A DNA stretch of 54,408 nt, taken from Acidobacteriota bacterium. GTDB taxonomy: Bacteria; Acidobacteriota; Terriglobia; Bryobacterales; Bryobacteraceae. A program made the translations under genes and the position numbers. How positions within the stretch are numbered: position 1 is the stretch's first letter; each line of letters opens with the position of its first letter. This document shows, one piece after another, positions 24,823 to 33,183 of the stretch. A model generated the notes under the pieces. It worked only from the letters and a program-made list of their open reading frames with translations. It searched no databases and had not been told where the DNA came from. The stretch lies in the NCBI GenBank assembly GCA_947470805.1, contig CANIVU010000055.1, positions 1 through 54,408 on the forward strand. The letters are read 5' to 3'.

Positions 24823-26007
24823 ATGGACTACCTCCTCGTATCAGTCATCAAAACTCTCCTGATCGCCCCGCTGTTGCTGGCGACGCTCGCCTACATTGTT
24901 TGGGTGGAGCGAAAAGTGATCGCTCACGTGCAGTTGCGCGTGGGTCCGTACTTCGTCGGTCCGCATGGTTTGTTGCAGCCGATTGCTGACGCCGTGAAGC
25001 TGTTGACGAAGGAAGACTTTATTCCCAGTGGCGTGAACCACTTCTTCTACTGGGCGGCGCCGTGGCTGGGTTTGATGTTCGCGGTGACGGGCATCGCGGT
25101 GATTCCGTTTGGGCCCACGGTGGACATCTTCGGCACGAAGGTGAACCTGGGGCTGGCCGATATCAACATCGGCCTTTTGTGGATTCTGGGCCTGGGCGGC
25201 ATGGGCGTGTACGGTATCGCGCTGGCCGGTTGGAGCTCCAATAACAAGTACGCTTTGATGGGCGCGTTGCGCTCGTCGGCGCAGATGATCAGCTACGAAC
25301 TGCCGATGGCGCTGGCGCTGGCGGCTCCGCTGCTGATGTCCAATTCGCTGAACCTGCGGGAAGTGATTGAGACGCAGGCCGGGTTTGTGTACGGCATCAT
25401 TCCGAATTGGAACCTGTTTACAGGCTTCCAGGTGATTGGGTTTATCGTCTACATGATCTGCGCGTTCGCCGAAACGAACCGCGTGCCGTTCGATTTGCCG
25501 GAAGCGGAAAGCGAACTGGTTGCCGGGTTCCACGTCGAGTACTCTTCGATGAAATTCGCCGCGTTCTTCATGGCGGAATACTGCAACATGATCATCGTCT
25601 GCTCGGTGGCGACGGCGCTGTTCCTGGGCGGCTGGCACCCGATTGTGCCGCCGGCTGTTGCGACCTTTGTGCCGACGCTGTTGTTCGGCATCTCCGCCGG
25701 GTTCCTCTTCTACCACGGCATGAACAACATCCGCCCGAACGACCGGTATTCGTTCCCGTTCTTCGGCGTGGTCTTCGCGGTTCTGGCGCTGGTGTTCCTG
25801 ATTCCGGGCCTGGGCCCGATCCTGAATTCGCTGTTCTGGTTCTTTGGCAAGGTTGGCTTCCTGCTGTTCTTCTTTATCTGGGTGCGTGCGACACTGCCGC
25901 GCTATCGGTACGACCAGCTGATGAAGATCGCCTGGCTGTTCCTGTTCCCGGTAGCGTTGGCCAATCTTGTGCTGACTGCTTTCTGCGTGACGTTGTTTAA
26001 CAAATAG
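24823..26007 (+). CDS. nuoH: NADH-quinone oxidoreductase subunit H
   Basis: Membrane subunit of 394 residues with eight or nine helices that forms the heel of complex I and part of the quinone channel. Family marks: ERKVIAHVQLRVGPYFVGPHG (about 27-47), the cytoplasmic loop with FAETNRVPFDLPEAESELVAG (residues about 213-233), rich in acidic residues, and the end segment WVRATLPRYRYDQLMKIAW. It is longer than E. coli NuoH (325), with the extra residues mainly in central and C-terminal loops. Start has AGGAAGAG just upstream. The next gene is nuoJ at 14 bases; nuoI is normally between them. Confidence 0.96.
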   Translation: MDYLLVSVIKTLLIAPLLLATLAYIVWVERKVIAHVQLRVGPYFVGPHGLLQPIADAVKLLTKEDFIPSGVNHFFYWAAPWLGLMFAVTGIAVIPFGPTVDIFGTKVNLGLADINIGLLWILGLGGMGVYGIALAGWSSNNKYALMGALRSSAQMISYELPMALALAAPLLMSNSLNLREVIETQAGFVYGIIPNWNLFTGFQVIGFIVYMICAFAETNRVPFDLPEAESELVAGFHVEYSSMKFAAFFMAEYCNMIIVCSVATALFLGGWHPIVPPAVATFVPTLLFGISAGFLFYHGMNNIRPNDRYSFPFFGVVFAVLALVFLIPGLGPILNSLFWFFGKVGFLLFFFIWVRATLPRYRYDQLMKIAWLFLFPVALANLVLTAFCVTLFNK

Positions 26008-26021
26008 GGGCATATCAAGAA

Positions 26022-26522
26022 ATGGATCTCGTCCTATTCCTCACTTTCGCCCTCATCGCAGTGGCCTGCGCGATCAACATGTCGCTGCAACGCCATCCGG
26101 TTTCGAGCGCGCTGTCGCTGGTCGGCGTGATGGTTTCGCTGGCAGTTTTGTATGTGTTGCTGGGCGCTGAGTTTATCGCCGCGGCACAACTGGTTGTTTA
26201 CTCTGGTGCCATCATGGTGCTGTTCGTCTTCGTCATCATGCTCCTGAACACCGGTGCTGAAAAGATGTCGAAGAAGGCGGGCACGGCGCATTTTCTGGGC
26301 TTCCCGCTGCTGGTGATTCTGCTGGCGGTTGCTTCGTGGGTGATCACCAACGCGACGTCGGCGATGAAGCCGGTGAAGTTCGGCGCGTTCACGGGCGGCG
26401 GTCCTCGCGAAGTGGGCTGGGAGTTGTTTACCCGTTACCTGCTGCCGTTCGAAGTGACCTCCATTCTGATTCTGATCGCGATTGCCGGCGCCTACCGGTT
26501 GGCCAATAAGGAGATGGATTAA
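26022..26522 (+). CDS. nuoJ: NADH-quinone oxidoreductase subunit J
   Basis: Five-helix membrane subunit of 166 residues at the interface between the quinone module and the pump modules. Seen: NPVSSALSL-like start ([20 protein letters not shown] at about 24-43), then the helix with [29 protein letters not shown], which carries the pi-bulge Tyr/Gly region and a conserved Glu. It overlaps nuoK by one base (TAATG). Confidence 0.94.
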   Translation: MDLVLFLTFALIAVACAINMSLQRHPVSSALSLVGVMVSLAVLYVLLGAEFIAAAQLVVYSGAIMVLFVFVIMLLNTGAEKMSKKAGTAHFLGFPLLVILLAVASWVITNATSAMKPVKFGAFTGGGPREVGWELFTRYLLPFEVTSILILIAIAGAYRLANKEMD

Positions 26523-26860
26523 TGTACAGCCTCTTCCCACCGGAATTCTTCAAGCTGACGATCCCGTTGTCCGGGTATCTGATTCTGAGCGCCATTCTGT
26601 TCACGATTGGCGTGGCAACGTTCCTGTTCCGCCGCAATGTGATTACCGTTTTCATGGCGATTGAGCTGATGCTCAACGCAGTCAATCTGACCTTCGTCAC
26701 CTTCTCCAATCACTTTGGGAAGGTGGACGGGCAGATCTTTTCCTTCTTTGTGATGGTGGTGGCGGCGGCGGAAGCGGCCGTTGGCCTGGCCATCATTCTG
26801 ATGGTCTTCCGCAACCGCTCGACGCTGCAGATCGACGACTTCGACACTCTGAAAAACTAA
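26522..26860 (+). CDS. nuoK: NADH-quinone oxidoreductase subunit K
   Basis: Three-helix membrane subunit of 112 residues, MrpC-like. Two conserved membrane glutamates of the proton path are present: in [16 protein letters not shown] (about 42-57) and in [15 protein letters not shown] (about 76-90). The N-terminus is about ten residues longer than in E. coli. Start overlaps the nuoJ stop; nuoL follows after six bases. Confidence 0.94.
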   Translation: MYSLFPPEFFKLTIPLSGYLILSAILFTIGVATFLFRRNVITVFMAIELMLNAVNLTFVTFSNHFGKVDGQIFSFFVMVVAAAEAAVGLAIILMVFRNRSTLQIDDFDTLKN

Positions 26861-26866
26861 CGCACG

Positions 26867-28732
26867 ATGCAACTCTGGCTCATTCCACTCCTCCCGCTGG
26901 CAGGCGCCGCCATCAACGGTTTAACCGGGCGCCGCACCAGCAAGACCGTGCAAAGCATGGTCGCCATCGGCAGCGTGCTGCTGTCGTTTTTATGGGTCGT
27001 CAAGACCCTCATGGCGTTGATGCCGCTGGAAGAACGCTACGTGGAGCACTACTTCACGTGGATGGCGAGCGGCGCGCTGAATGTCGGGGTTGACTTCGCG
27101 GTCGACCGTTTGACGGCGGTGATGCTGTGCGTTGTGACGGGTATCGGCACGTTGATTCATATCTATGCCACCGGGTACATGCACGACGAAGACGGCTACT
27201 ACCGGTTCTTCGCCTATCTGAATTTGTTCATGTTCTTCATGCTGATCCTGGTTCTGGGCGGCAACTTCCTGTTGCTGTTCGTGGGCTGGGAAGGCGTGGG
27301 GCTCTGCTCGTACCTGCTGATCGGCTTCTACTTCCTGAAGAAGTCGGCGAGCGATGCGGGTAAGAAAGCATTTATCGTCAACCGTGTTGGCGACTTCGGC
27401 TTCTCGCTGGCGATGTTCCTGATCGTGATCACGTTCGGGTCGCTGGACTTCCCGACGGTGTTCGCCAAGGCGCAGGAGTTGCCGGTGGAACATTCGGCCG
27501 GGATTGTGACGGCGATCTGCTTGCTGCTGCTGGTTGGCGCGACGGGTAAGTCGGCACAGATTCCGTTGTACGTCTGGTTGCCGGACGCCATGGAAGGCCC
27601 GACGCCGGTGTCGGCCCTCATCCACGCCGCGACGATGGTGACCGCGGGCGTTTATATGTGTTCGCGTTCGGCGGCGCTGTTCATGAAGGCGCCGATTGCG
27701 ATGGACACGGTGGCGATTGTGGGCCTGGCGACGGCCGTTATGGCCGCGACGATCGGCCTGGTGCAGAACGATATTAAGAAAGTCTACGCGTACTCGACGG
27801 TGTCGCAGCTGGGCTACATGTTCCTGGCTGTCGGGCTGGGCGCCTTTTCGGCCGGCATCTACCACGTTGTGACGCACGCCTTCTTCAAGGCGCTGCTCTT
27901 CCTGGGCGCCGGTTCGGTGATTCACGCCTGCCACCACGAGCAGGACATGCGCCACATGGGCGGCCTGCGGAAGAAGATCCCGCACACGTTCAACGTGCTA
28001 CTGATCGCGGCGCTGGCGATTGCCGGCTTCCCGTTCATGTCGGGCTGGTATTCGAAAGAAGAGATTCTGGGCGCAGCGCATCACCACCATATGTGGATGT
28101 ACTGGGCGGCCTGGGTGACGGCCGGTATGACGGCCTTCTACGTGTTCCGTTCGATCTTCCTGACGTTCTTCGGCGAGTACAAGGGCCACGCGCATCCGCA
28201 TGAATCGCCCTGGGTGATGATCGGCCCGCTGTATGTGTTGGCGATTCTGTCGGTGGTGGGCGGTTACTTCTTCAACATCCCCCACATCCTGGAGCCGGTG
28301 TTTCACGGGATCGTTCCTGAGGGCCACATGGAGCACTCGCTGGCAGATATGATACTGGGCACATCGCCCGGCATCATCGGCATCTTCCTGGCTTACATCG
28401 TCTACGTGGCGAAGCCGGGCATGGCCGATTCGATCAAGGATTCGTTTAGCGGTGTCTACAACGTGCTGCTGAACAAGTATTTCGTCGACGAAGCCTACGA
28501 CGCCACGATCATTCACCCGATCGAGCGCACGTCGCGCAACTTCCTGTGGAAGGTTGTGGACGCGGGCATTATCGACAACGGCTTTGTGCATGGCTTCAGC
28601 GGCGCCGCCTATAACTTCGGTGGCATGCTGCGGCACCTGCAGGGCGGGTTGGTCCGGAACTACGCGGCCTGGACGGTCGTCGGAGTTGTGTTCATCTTAG
28701 GCGCGCTGACTGTGATGGGAGGTGGCCGATGA
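26867..28732 (+). CDS. nuoL: NADH-quinone oxidoreductase subunit L
   Basis: Largest proton-pumping antiporter-like subunit, 621 residues, with about 14 core helices, the long lateral helix and a final anchor helix. Seen: GWEGVGLCSYLLIGFYF (about 143-159) with the conserved TM5 Glu, GKSAQIPLYVWLPDAMEGPT (about 227-246) with the TM7 Lys, HAATMVTAGVYM, and KKVYAYSTVSQLGYMF. C-terminal region includes FDEAYD and the last hydrophobic helix at about 600-618. It overlaps nuoM by ATGA. Confidence 0.97.
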   Translation: MQLWLIPLLPLAGAAINGLTGRRTSKTVQSMVAIGSVLLSFLWVVKTLMALMPLEERYVEHYFTWMASGALNVGVDFAVDRLTAVMLCVVTGIGTLIHIYATGYMHDEDGYYRFFAYLNLFMFFMLILVLGGNFLLLFVGWEGVGLCSYLLIGFYFLKKSASDAGKKAFIVNRVGDFGFSLAMFLIVITFGSLDFPTVFAKAQELPVEHSAGIVTAICLLLLVGATGKSAQIPLYVWLPDAMEGPTPVSALIHAATMVTAGVYMCSRSAALFMKAPIAMDTVAIVGLATAVMAATIGLVQNDIKKVYAYSTVSQLGYMFLAVGLGAFSAGIYHVVTHAFFKALLFLGAGSVIHACHHEQDMRHMGGLRKKIPHTFNVLLIAALAIAGFPFMSGWYSKEEILGAAHHHHMWMYWAAWVTAGMTAFYVFRSIFLTFFGEYKGHAHPHESPWVMIGPLYVLAILSVVGGYFFNIPHILEPVFHGIVPEGHMEHSLADMILGTSPGIIGIFLAYIVYVAKPGMADSIKDSFSGVYNVLLNKYFVDEAYDATIIHPIERTSRNFLWKVVDAGIIDNGFVHGFSGAAYNFGGMLRHLQGGLVRNYAAWTVVGVVFILGALTVMGGGR

Positions 28733-30252
28733 ATCTCCTCGATATTCTGATCGCGGCTCCGCTGCTTGGTTTTCTGATTACTCTGATGCTGCCGAAGGGC
28801 AACGCCGGGCTGATCAAGATGTTCACGCTGGTGTTTTCGATCGGTGTTTTTGCCGCCTCGCTGCTGCTCATCGAGCCGGTGCTGCAACAGCCGGCCGCGA
28901 TGACCTGGGTGACCGATGCGCCGTGGATTGCGACGCCGGCCATCCGGTATCACATTGGCATGGACGGGGTGAGCCTGTGGCTGGTGCTGCTGTCGACACT
29001 CTTGACGCCGATCTCGATCCTTCTGTCGTGGAAGTATATCGACCACCGCGTGAAGGAGTTTTTCGCGTTTCTGTTGCTGCTTGAGTTCGGTTTGATTGGC
29101 GTGTTTGTCGCCGTCGACCTGTTCCTGTTCTACGTGTTCTGGGAAGTCTGCCTAGTGCCGATGTATTTCCTGATTGGCATCTGGGGACACGACCGGCGCA
29201 TCTACGCCGCGGTGAAGTTCTTCCTGTACACGATGGTGGGTTCGGTGCTGATGCTGGCCGCCATCCTCTACATCTACAGCAAGGGCGGGACGTTCGATTA
29301 CCCGGCGCTGCTGTTGATGATGGAGAGCGGCAAGTTCACGATGACGCATTTGGAAGAGACGCTGTTGTTCCTGGCCTTCTTCCTGGCCTTCGCGATCAAA
29401 GTTCCTCTGTTCCCGCTGCACACGTGGTTGCCTGACGCCCACGTGGAAGCGCCGACGGCCGGGTCTGTGATGCTGGCCGCGGTCATGCTGAAGATGGGCA
29501 CATATGGCCTGCTTCGCTTCTGTCTGCCGATGTTCCCGAACGCCTCTAAAGAGAATGCCAACTGGATTGCCATTCTGGCCATCACCGGCATCATCTTCGG
29601 CGCGCTGGTGGCGCTGGTGCAGCCGAACATGAAGAAGCTGGTTGCTTACAGCTCGGTGAGCCACTTGGGCTTCGTTGTACTGGGCCTGTTCAGCGGGAAT
29701 CAGTGGGGCCTCGATGGGGCTGTCTACGTGATGCTGGCGCACGGTATTTCGACGGGCGCGCTCTTCATGCTGGTCGGGTTCCTCTACGAACGGCAGCACT
29801 CGCTGGAGATTAAAGATTACGGCGGCGTAGCGACGCCGGCGCCGTGGCTGTCCACGGTGTTCCTGGTTACGACGCTGGCTTCGATCGGCATGCCGATGTT
29901 GAACAACTTCGTGGGCGAGTTCCTGGTTCTGCAGGGCGCCTCGAAGATCAACATCTGGTGGGCGGTATTCGCGGCGACGGGCGTGATTCTGTCGGCCTGC
30001 TACATGTTGTGGATGTATCAGCGCACCTTCTTCGGCGAGACGCCGGAGGGCGTGAAGCATCATATGCACGATCTGGGCGCGCGGGAGTGGGCATGTATCG
30101 TTCCGCTGCTGGCGCTGATGGTGTGGATGGGCATTTTTGCCCAGTCGTTCCTGCCGTCGATCGGGGCATCGAACAAGAAGATTATTGACCGGACCGCACT
30201 TCAGACACAATCGACGACCACCCGCGCGGAGGTCTCCAACCATGGACGCTAA
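28729..30252 (+). CDS. nuoM: NADH-quinone oxidoreductase subunit M
   Basis: Proton-pumping antiporter-like subunit of 507 residues. Conserved elements: FWEVCLVPMYFLIGIWGH (about 139-156) with the TM5 Glu, KVPLFPLHTWLPDAHVEAPT (about 224-243) with the TM7 Lys, and KKLVAYSSVSHLGFVVLG. The final 40 residues form a polar tail. Its first codons overlap the nuoL stop and its end overlaps nuoN by 11 bases, so L, M and N are coupled. Confidence 0.97.
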   Translation: MNLLDILIAAPLLGFLITLMLPKGNAGLIKMFTLVFSIGVFAASLLLIEPVLQQPAAMTWVTDAPWIATPAIRYHIGMDGVSLWLVLLSTLLTPISILLSWKYIDHRVKEFFAFLLLLEFGLIGVFVAVDLFLFYVFWEVCLVPMYFLIGIWGHDRRIYAAVKFFLYTMVGSVLMLAAILYIYSKGGTFDYPALLLMMESGKFTMTHLEETLLFLAFFLAFAIKVPLFPLHTWLPDAHVEAPTAGSVMLAAVMLKMGTYGLLRFCLPMFPNASKENANWIAILAITGIIFGALVALVQPNMKKLVAYSSVSHLGFVVLGLFSGNQWGLDGAVYVMLAHGISTGALFMLVGFLYERQHSLEIKDYGGVATPAPWLSTVFLVTTLASIGMPMLNNFVGEFLVLQGASKINIWWAVFAATGVILSACYMLWMYQRTFFGETPEGVKHHMHDLGAREWACIVPLLALMVWMGIFAQSFLPSIGASNKKIIDRTALQTQSTTTRAEVSNHGR

Positions 30253-31702
30253 ATTCTTCCCTCAAACCGCGGAACTGCTTCGCTTCCTGCCGGAAACCAT
30301 TCTTACGATCGCGGGCACGTTGCTGCTGGTCCTGGAAGGCTTTAAGAAAGACGAAGATAGCCGGAGCGTGATCTCCACGCTGGCGGCGATTGCGATTGGC
30401 CTGGCGATGTATGGAACGGTTGTTGCCTACGACAACCCTGGGCTGGCGTTCAGCAACATGCTCGTCTCCGATGGCTTCGCGGCGTTCTTCCGCCTGGTCG
30501 TTTTGGGTGTCGGCCTGTTGACGGTGTTGTGCTCTACGTCCTATTTGGAGCGGGAAAAGTCGAACTCCGGTGAGTTCTACGTCCTGTTGCTGTTCTCGTT
30601 GGCCGGGCAGTGCCTGATGGCGGCGGCAAATGAGCTGATCATGGTTTTCATCGGCCTGGAAGTGAGCTCGATTGCGAGCTACATTCTGGCCGGTTACATC
30701 CGCGACGATAAGCGTGGGAATGAGTCGGCGTTGAAGTACTTTCTGTTGGGCTCGTTCGCGACGGCGTTCCTGCTGTACGGCGTGGCGTGGGTGTACGGGA
30801 TGACCGGGTCCACCAACCTGCAGGAGATTCACGGTGCTTTGGAGAAGGGCGTGCCTTCGATGACGATGGTGAGCGCGGCGGTCGGCCTGATGCTTGTGGG
30901 CTTCGCGTTCAAGATCTCCGCGGCTCCGTTCCAGGTTTGGGCGCCGGACGTTTACCAGGGGGCTCCGGCTCCGGTGAGCGGCTTCCTTTCGGCCGGGCCG
31001 AAGGCCGTGGCTTTTGCGGTGATGATCCGCGTGTTCCAGACCGCGTTTGGTTCGCTAATGCCGAAGTTGGAACCGGTGCTGTGGGTGATGGCGCTGGCGA
31101 CGATGACGATCGGCAACTTCGCGGCGATGTGGCAGAACAACATCAAGCGTATGCTGGGCTACTCCTCGATCGCCCACGCCGGCTATGTGCTGGTGGCGGT
31201 GACGACGCACAGCATCACCGGTACGGCGGCTGCGATGTTCTATCTGGCTGCTTACGGCATGATGAACTACGGCGCGTTCGCGATTGTGACGCATGTGGCC
31301 GGTAAGGGCGAAGAGCATGTGACGTTGGATCACATGAAGGGCCTGAGCCAGCGGCAGCCGGCAGTGGCGGCGATGTTGACGATCTTCCTGTTGTCGTTGA
31401 TCGGCGTACCGTTGACGGCGGGCTTCTTCGGCAAGTTCTACATCTTTAAGTCGGCGATTGATTCGCACATGTACTGGCTGACGGCGCTGGGGTTGTTGAA
31501 CTCCGCGGTGGCCGCCTACTACTACCTGCGCGTGCTGGTGGTAATGTACATGCACGAGTCGGAATCGACGGAGCCGGTGGAAGCGATTCCTGGCGGGCTG
31601 AAGATTACGATGTGGCTGACGGCGGCGATGACGCTGGTTCTGGGCGTGTTCCCGGGGCTGGTGTTGGACTTCGCCACCAAGTTCGCGGTGCTGGGTAAAT
31701 AA
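30242..31702 (+). CDS. nuoN: NADH-quinone oxidoreductase subunit N
   Basis: Third antiporter-like pump subunit, 486 residues, the last gene of the operon. Seen: MVFIGLEVSSIASYILAGY (about 133-151) with TM5 Glu, FKISAAPFQVWAPDVYQGAP (about 223-242) with the TM7 Lys, and KRMLGYSSIAHAGYVLVA. ATG 30242 was chosen because it gives the normal N-terminus, whereas the frame upstream is Arg-rich out-of-frame nuoM. No terminator is visible after the stop: only three bases separate it from the end of a convergent small gene. Confidence 0.97.
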   Translation: MDAKFFPQTAELLRFLPETILTIAGTLLLVLEGFKKDEDSRSVISTLAAIAIGLAMYGTVVAYDNPGLAFSNMLVSDGFAAFFRLVVLGVGLLTVLCSTSYLEREKSNSGEFYVLLLFSLAGQCLMAAANELIMVFIGLEVSSIASYILAGYIRDDKRGNESALKYFLLGSFATAFLLYGVAWVYGMTGSTNLQEIHGALEKGVPSMTMVSAAVGLMLVGFAFKISAAPFQVWAPDVYQGAPAPVSGFLSAGPKAVAFAVMIRVFQTAFGSLMPKLEPVLWVMALATMTIGNFAAMWQNNIKRMLGYSSIAHAGYVLVAVTTHSITGTAAAMFYLAAYGMMNYGAFAIVTHVAGKGEEHVTLDHMKGLSQRQPAVAAMLTIFLLSLIGVPLTAGFFGKFYIFKSAIDSHMYWLTALGLLNSAVAAYYYLRVLVVMYMHESESTEPVEAIPGGLKITMWLTAAMTLVLGVFPGLVLDFATKFAVLGK

Positions 31703-31705
31703 CAG

Positions 31706-31945
31706 CTAGCCGAGAATATCGAGCAAGTGTTGATCAAGCTGGGTGGCCGTTTCGGCCACCTTTGCGTTTATGGCGTGGGCGTTTTTCGCTTCGAGCAGCG
31801 CCACCACTTCGGCGCTCAAGTCCACGACATCTTCGGGCGCGGAGGCGTCTCCCGCCAGGGGGAGACGGGCGAGCCGTTCGGCGGCGCGTTGGACGCGCTC
31901 CTCGGCTTTTCGCATGCCCTCCGTAGCTGTCGGAATCAGACTCAT
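31706..31945 (-). CDS. Mini flagellar-rod-like helical protein
   Basis: Protein of 79 residues with two helical segments that look like the joined ends of a flagellar rod/hook protein. The N-terminal part (MSLIPTATEGMRKAEERV) resembles the first helix of FlgB/FlgC/FlgG proteins, and the C-terminal part (VDLSAEVVALLEAKNAHAIN, then an end LLDILG) resembles their last helix. The whole middle domain is missing. It has no signal peptide. No flagellar gene is nearby; it lies tail-to-tail with nuoN and downstream of the SNF2/SWIM pair. It may form coiled-coil polymers or be a relic. Function unknown. Confidence 0.65.
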   Translation of the reverse strand: MSLIPTATEGMRKAEERVQRAAERLARLPLAGDASAPEDVVDLSAEVVALLEAKNAHAINAKVAETATQLDQHLLDILG

Positions 31946-31989
31946 TCAAGAGTCATATCGGAAGTGCGTGTGAACTCTTGAACTTTTTT

Positions 31990-33183
31990 TTAGCCGATCG
32001 GCTCACCCATCAAAAAGACGACCGCGTGTTGCGAGGCCTTCTTGTAGATGGGCTCCAGCGCGTCGAGCAGCGGGCGCTGGCCTTGCCAGAACGGAAATGG
32101 TCCGAGGCGGCGAGGAAGCGCGCAGGAGGTCGGTGGTGGGGTGACATCGCCCATCACCTCTTCCGGCAGGCGGACGGCGCCTTTCCAGTAGGTGTCGGGA
32201 TCGAGCGGCAGCGGCTGCTTCGGGTCCTCCGGCTTTTCTTCCGGACCTTCCATTTTGCTGAGATGCTCGCCTTCGCCGTTGGTCAGCTGCGGCAACTGCT
32301 TTTCGATCATCGCCAGCAGTTTTTCGCGGCGCATCCCGCGGAGAGCGAAGAGGAGAAACGGGTCGCGATCGAACTCTTCGCCGAGGAGCAGATAGACGGC
32401 GGCGCAATGCTTGCAGGGGTTGGCCGTGTCCGGGCAGGTGCACTGCGCCTGCAGGTCGCCTTCGGCGGCGGGGTAGAGGGAGAGGCCCTCCTCCTCGAAG
32501 ATCTCTTCGATATCGGCCGGCATTTCCCCAGCCAGCAATCTGGCGGAGAACACGGCCTGTTCGGCCAGGCGGCCGGCGATCTTGGACCAGTCGGCTTCCG
32601 GGAGCGTGTGGATCTTGACGTCGATTTCGTAAGGCTTAGGGCGTGAACCTTGCACGCGCGCGATGACTTGCCCCTCTTCGATCTGAATCGAAAGGACGTG
32701 TCCCTTCTTGGCGTACTCCCGGCCACGATTGAGCCGCGAGCCCATGTCGAAGCTCTCCAACACTTCGATCCAGCGGCGGGCCCACCAGTTTTCGCCGAAC
32801 TTGCCGCCCTTAGACTGTGCCTTGATACCGGTGGCGCGTTGGGGTTGGCGGCCGTAGGGGTTGAAGGTGCTTTTACCGCGCGTCGACTGGCGCTGGCCGG
32901 TGTTGCGCGCATTGCGCTGCGGGGGGCCCTGGCGGCGTCCGCGGTTGGCGGGCGGAGCGGCGGACCGGCGGTTATCGTTTTGGGCGGCGGGTGGGGGCGG
33001 CGGCGGTGCGGCGGCGACTGGCGCTTCCGTTACAATGGGCGAGCCTTCAGCGGGCGCGGCTGCGCCTTCGCCTTCCGGTTTCGCTCCACGGCGCGGCCGG
33101 AAGAATTTCCGGCGGCCAAATCCGCGGCCCTTGCTGCCTCCGCCGCCTCCGCCGCCGCGGCCACGGCCCCCGCGTTCGTTCAT
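31990..33183 (-). CDS. SWIM zinc-finger protein (partner of SNF2 helicase)
   Basis: Protein of 397 residues. The first 125 or so residues are disordered and rich in Gly, Arg, Pro and Ala with RGG-like repeats, a composition used for nucleic-acid binding. The SWIM zinc site follows: C248-x-C250, C257-x-H259, read from CTCPDTANPCKHC. A C-terminal region of about 120 residues ends in a helix. SWIM proteins next to a SNF2 ATPase are a widespread but little-studied bacterial pair. ATG 33183 overlaps the SNF2 stop by one base (TGATG). An upstream start at 33258 would lie wholly inside the SNF2 gene and is unlikely. Confidence 0.9.
   Translation of the reverse strand: MNERGGRGRGGGGGGGSKGRGFGRRKFFRPRRGAKPEGEGAAAPAEGSPIVTEAPVAAAPPPPPPAAQNDNRRSAAPPANRGRRQGPPQRNARNTGQRQSTRGKSTFNPYGRQPQRATGIKAQSKGGKFGENWWARRWIEVLESFDMGSRLNRGREYAKKGHVLSIQIEEGQVIARVQGSRPKPYEIDVKIHTLPEADWSKIAGRLAEQAVFSARLLAGEMPADIEEIFEEEGLSLYPAAEGDLQAQCTCPDTANPCKHCAAVYLLLGEEFDRDPFLLFALRGMRREKLLAMIEKQLPQLTNGEGEHLSKMEGPEEKPEDPKQPLPLDPDTYWKGAVRLPEEVMGDVTPPPTSCALPRRLGPFPFWQGQRPLLDALEPIYKKASQHAVVFLMGEPIG

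Noticed and set aside
22802-24823. Long minus-strand frame opposite nuoG
   Set aside because: Antisense of nuoG; Arg/His-rich composition typical of shadow frames in high-GC DNA.
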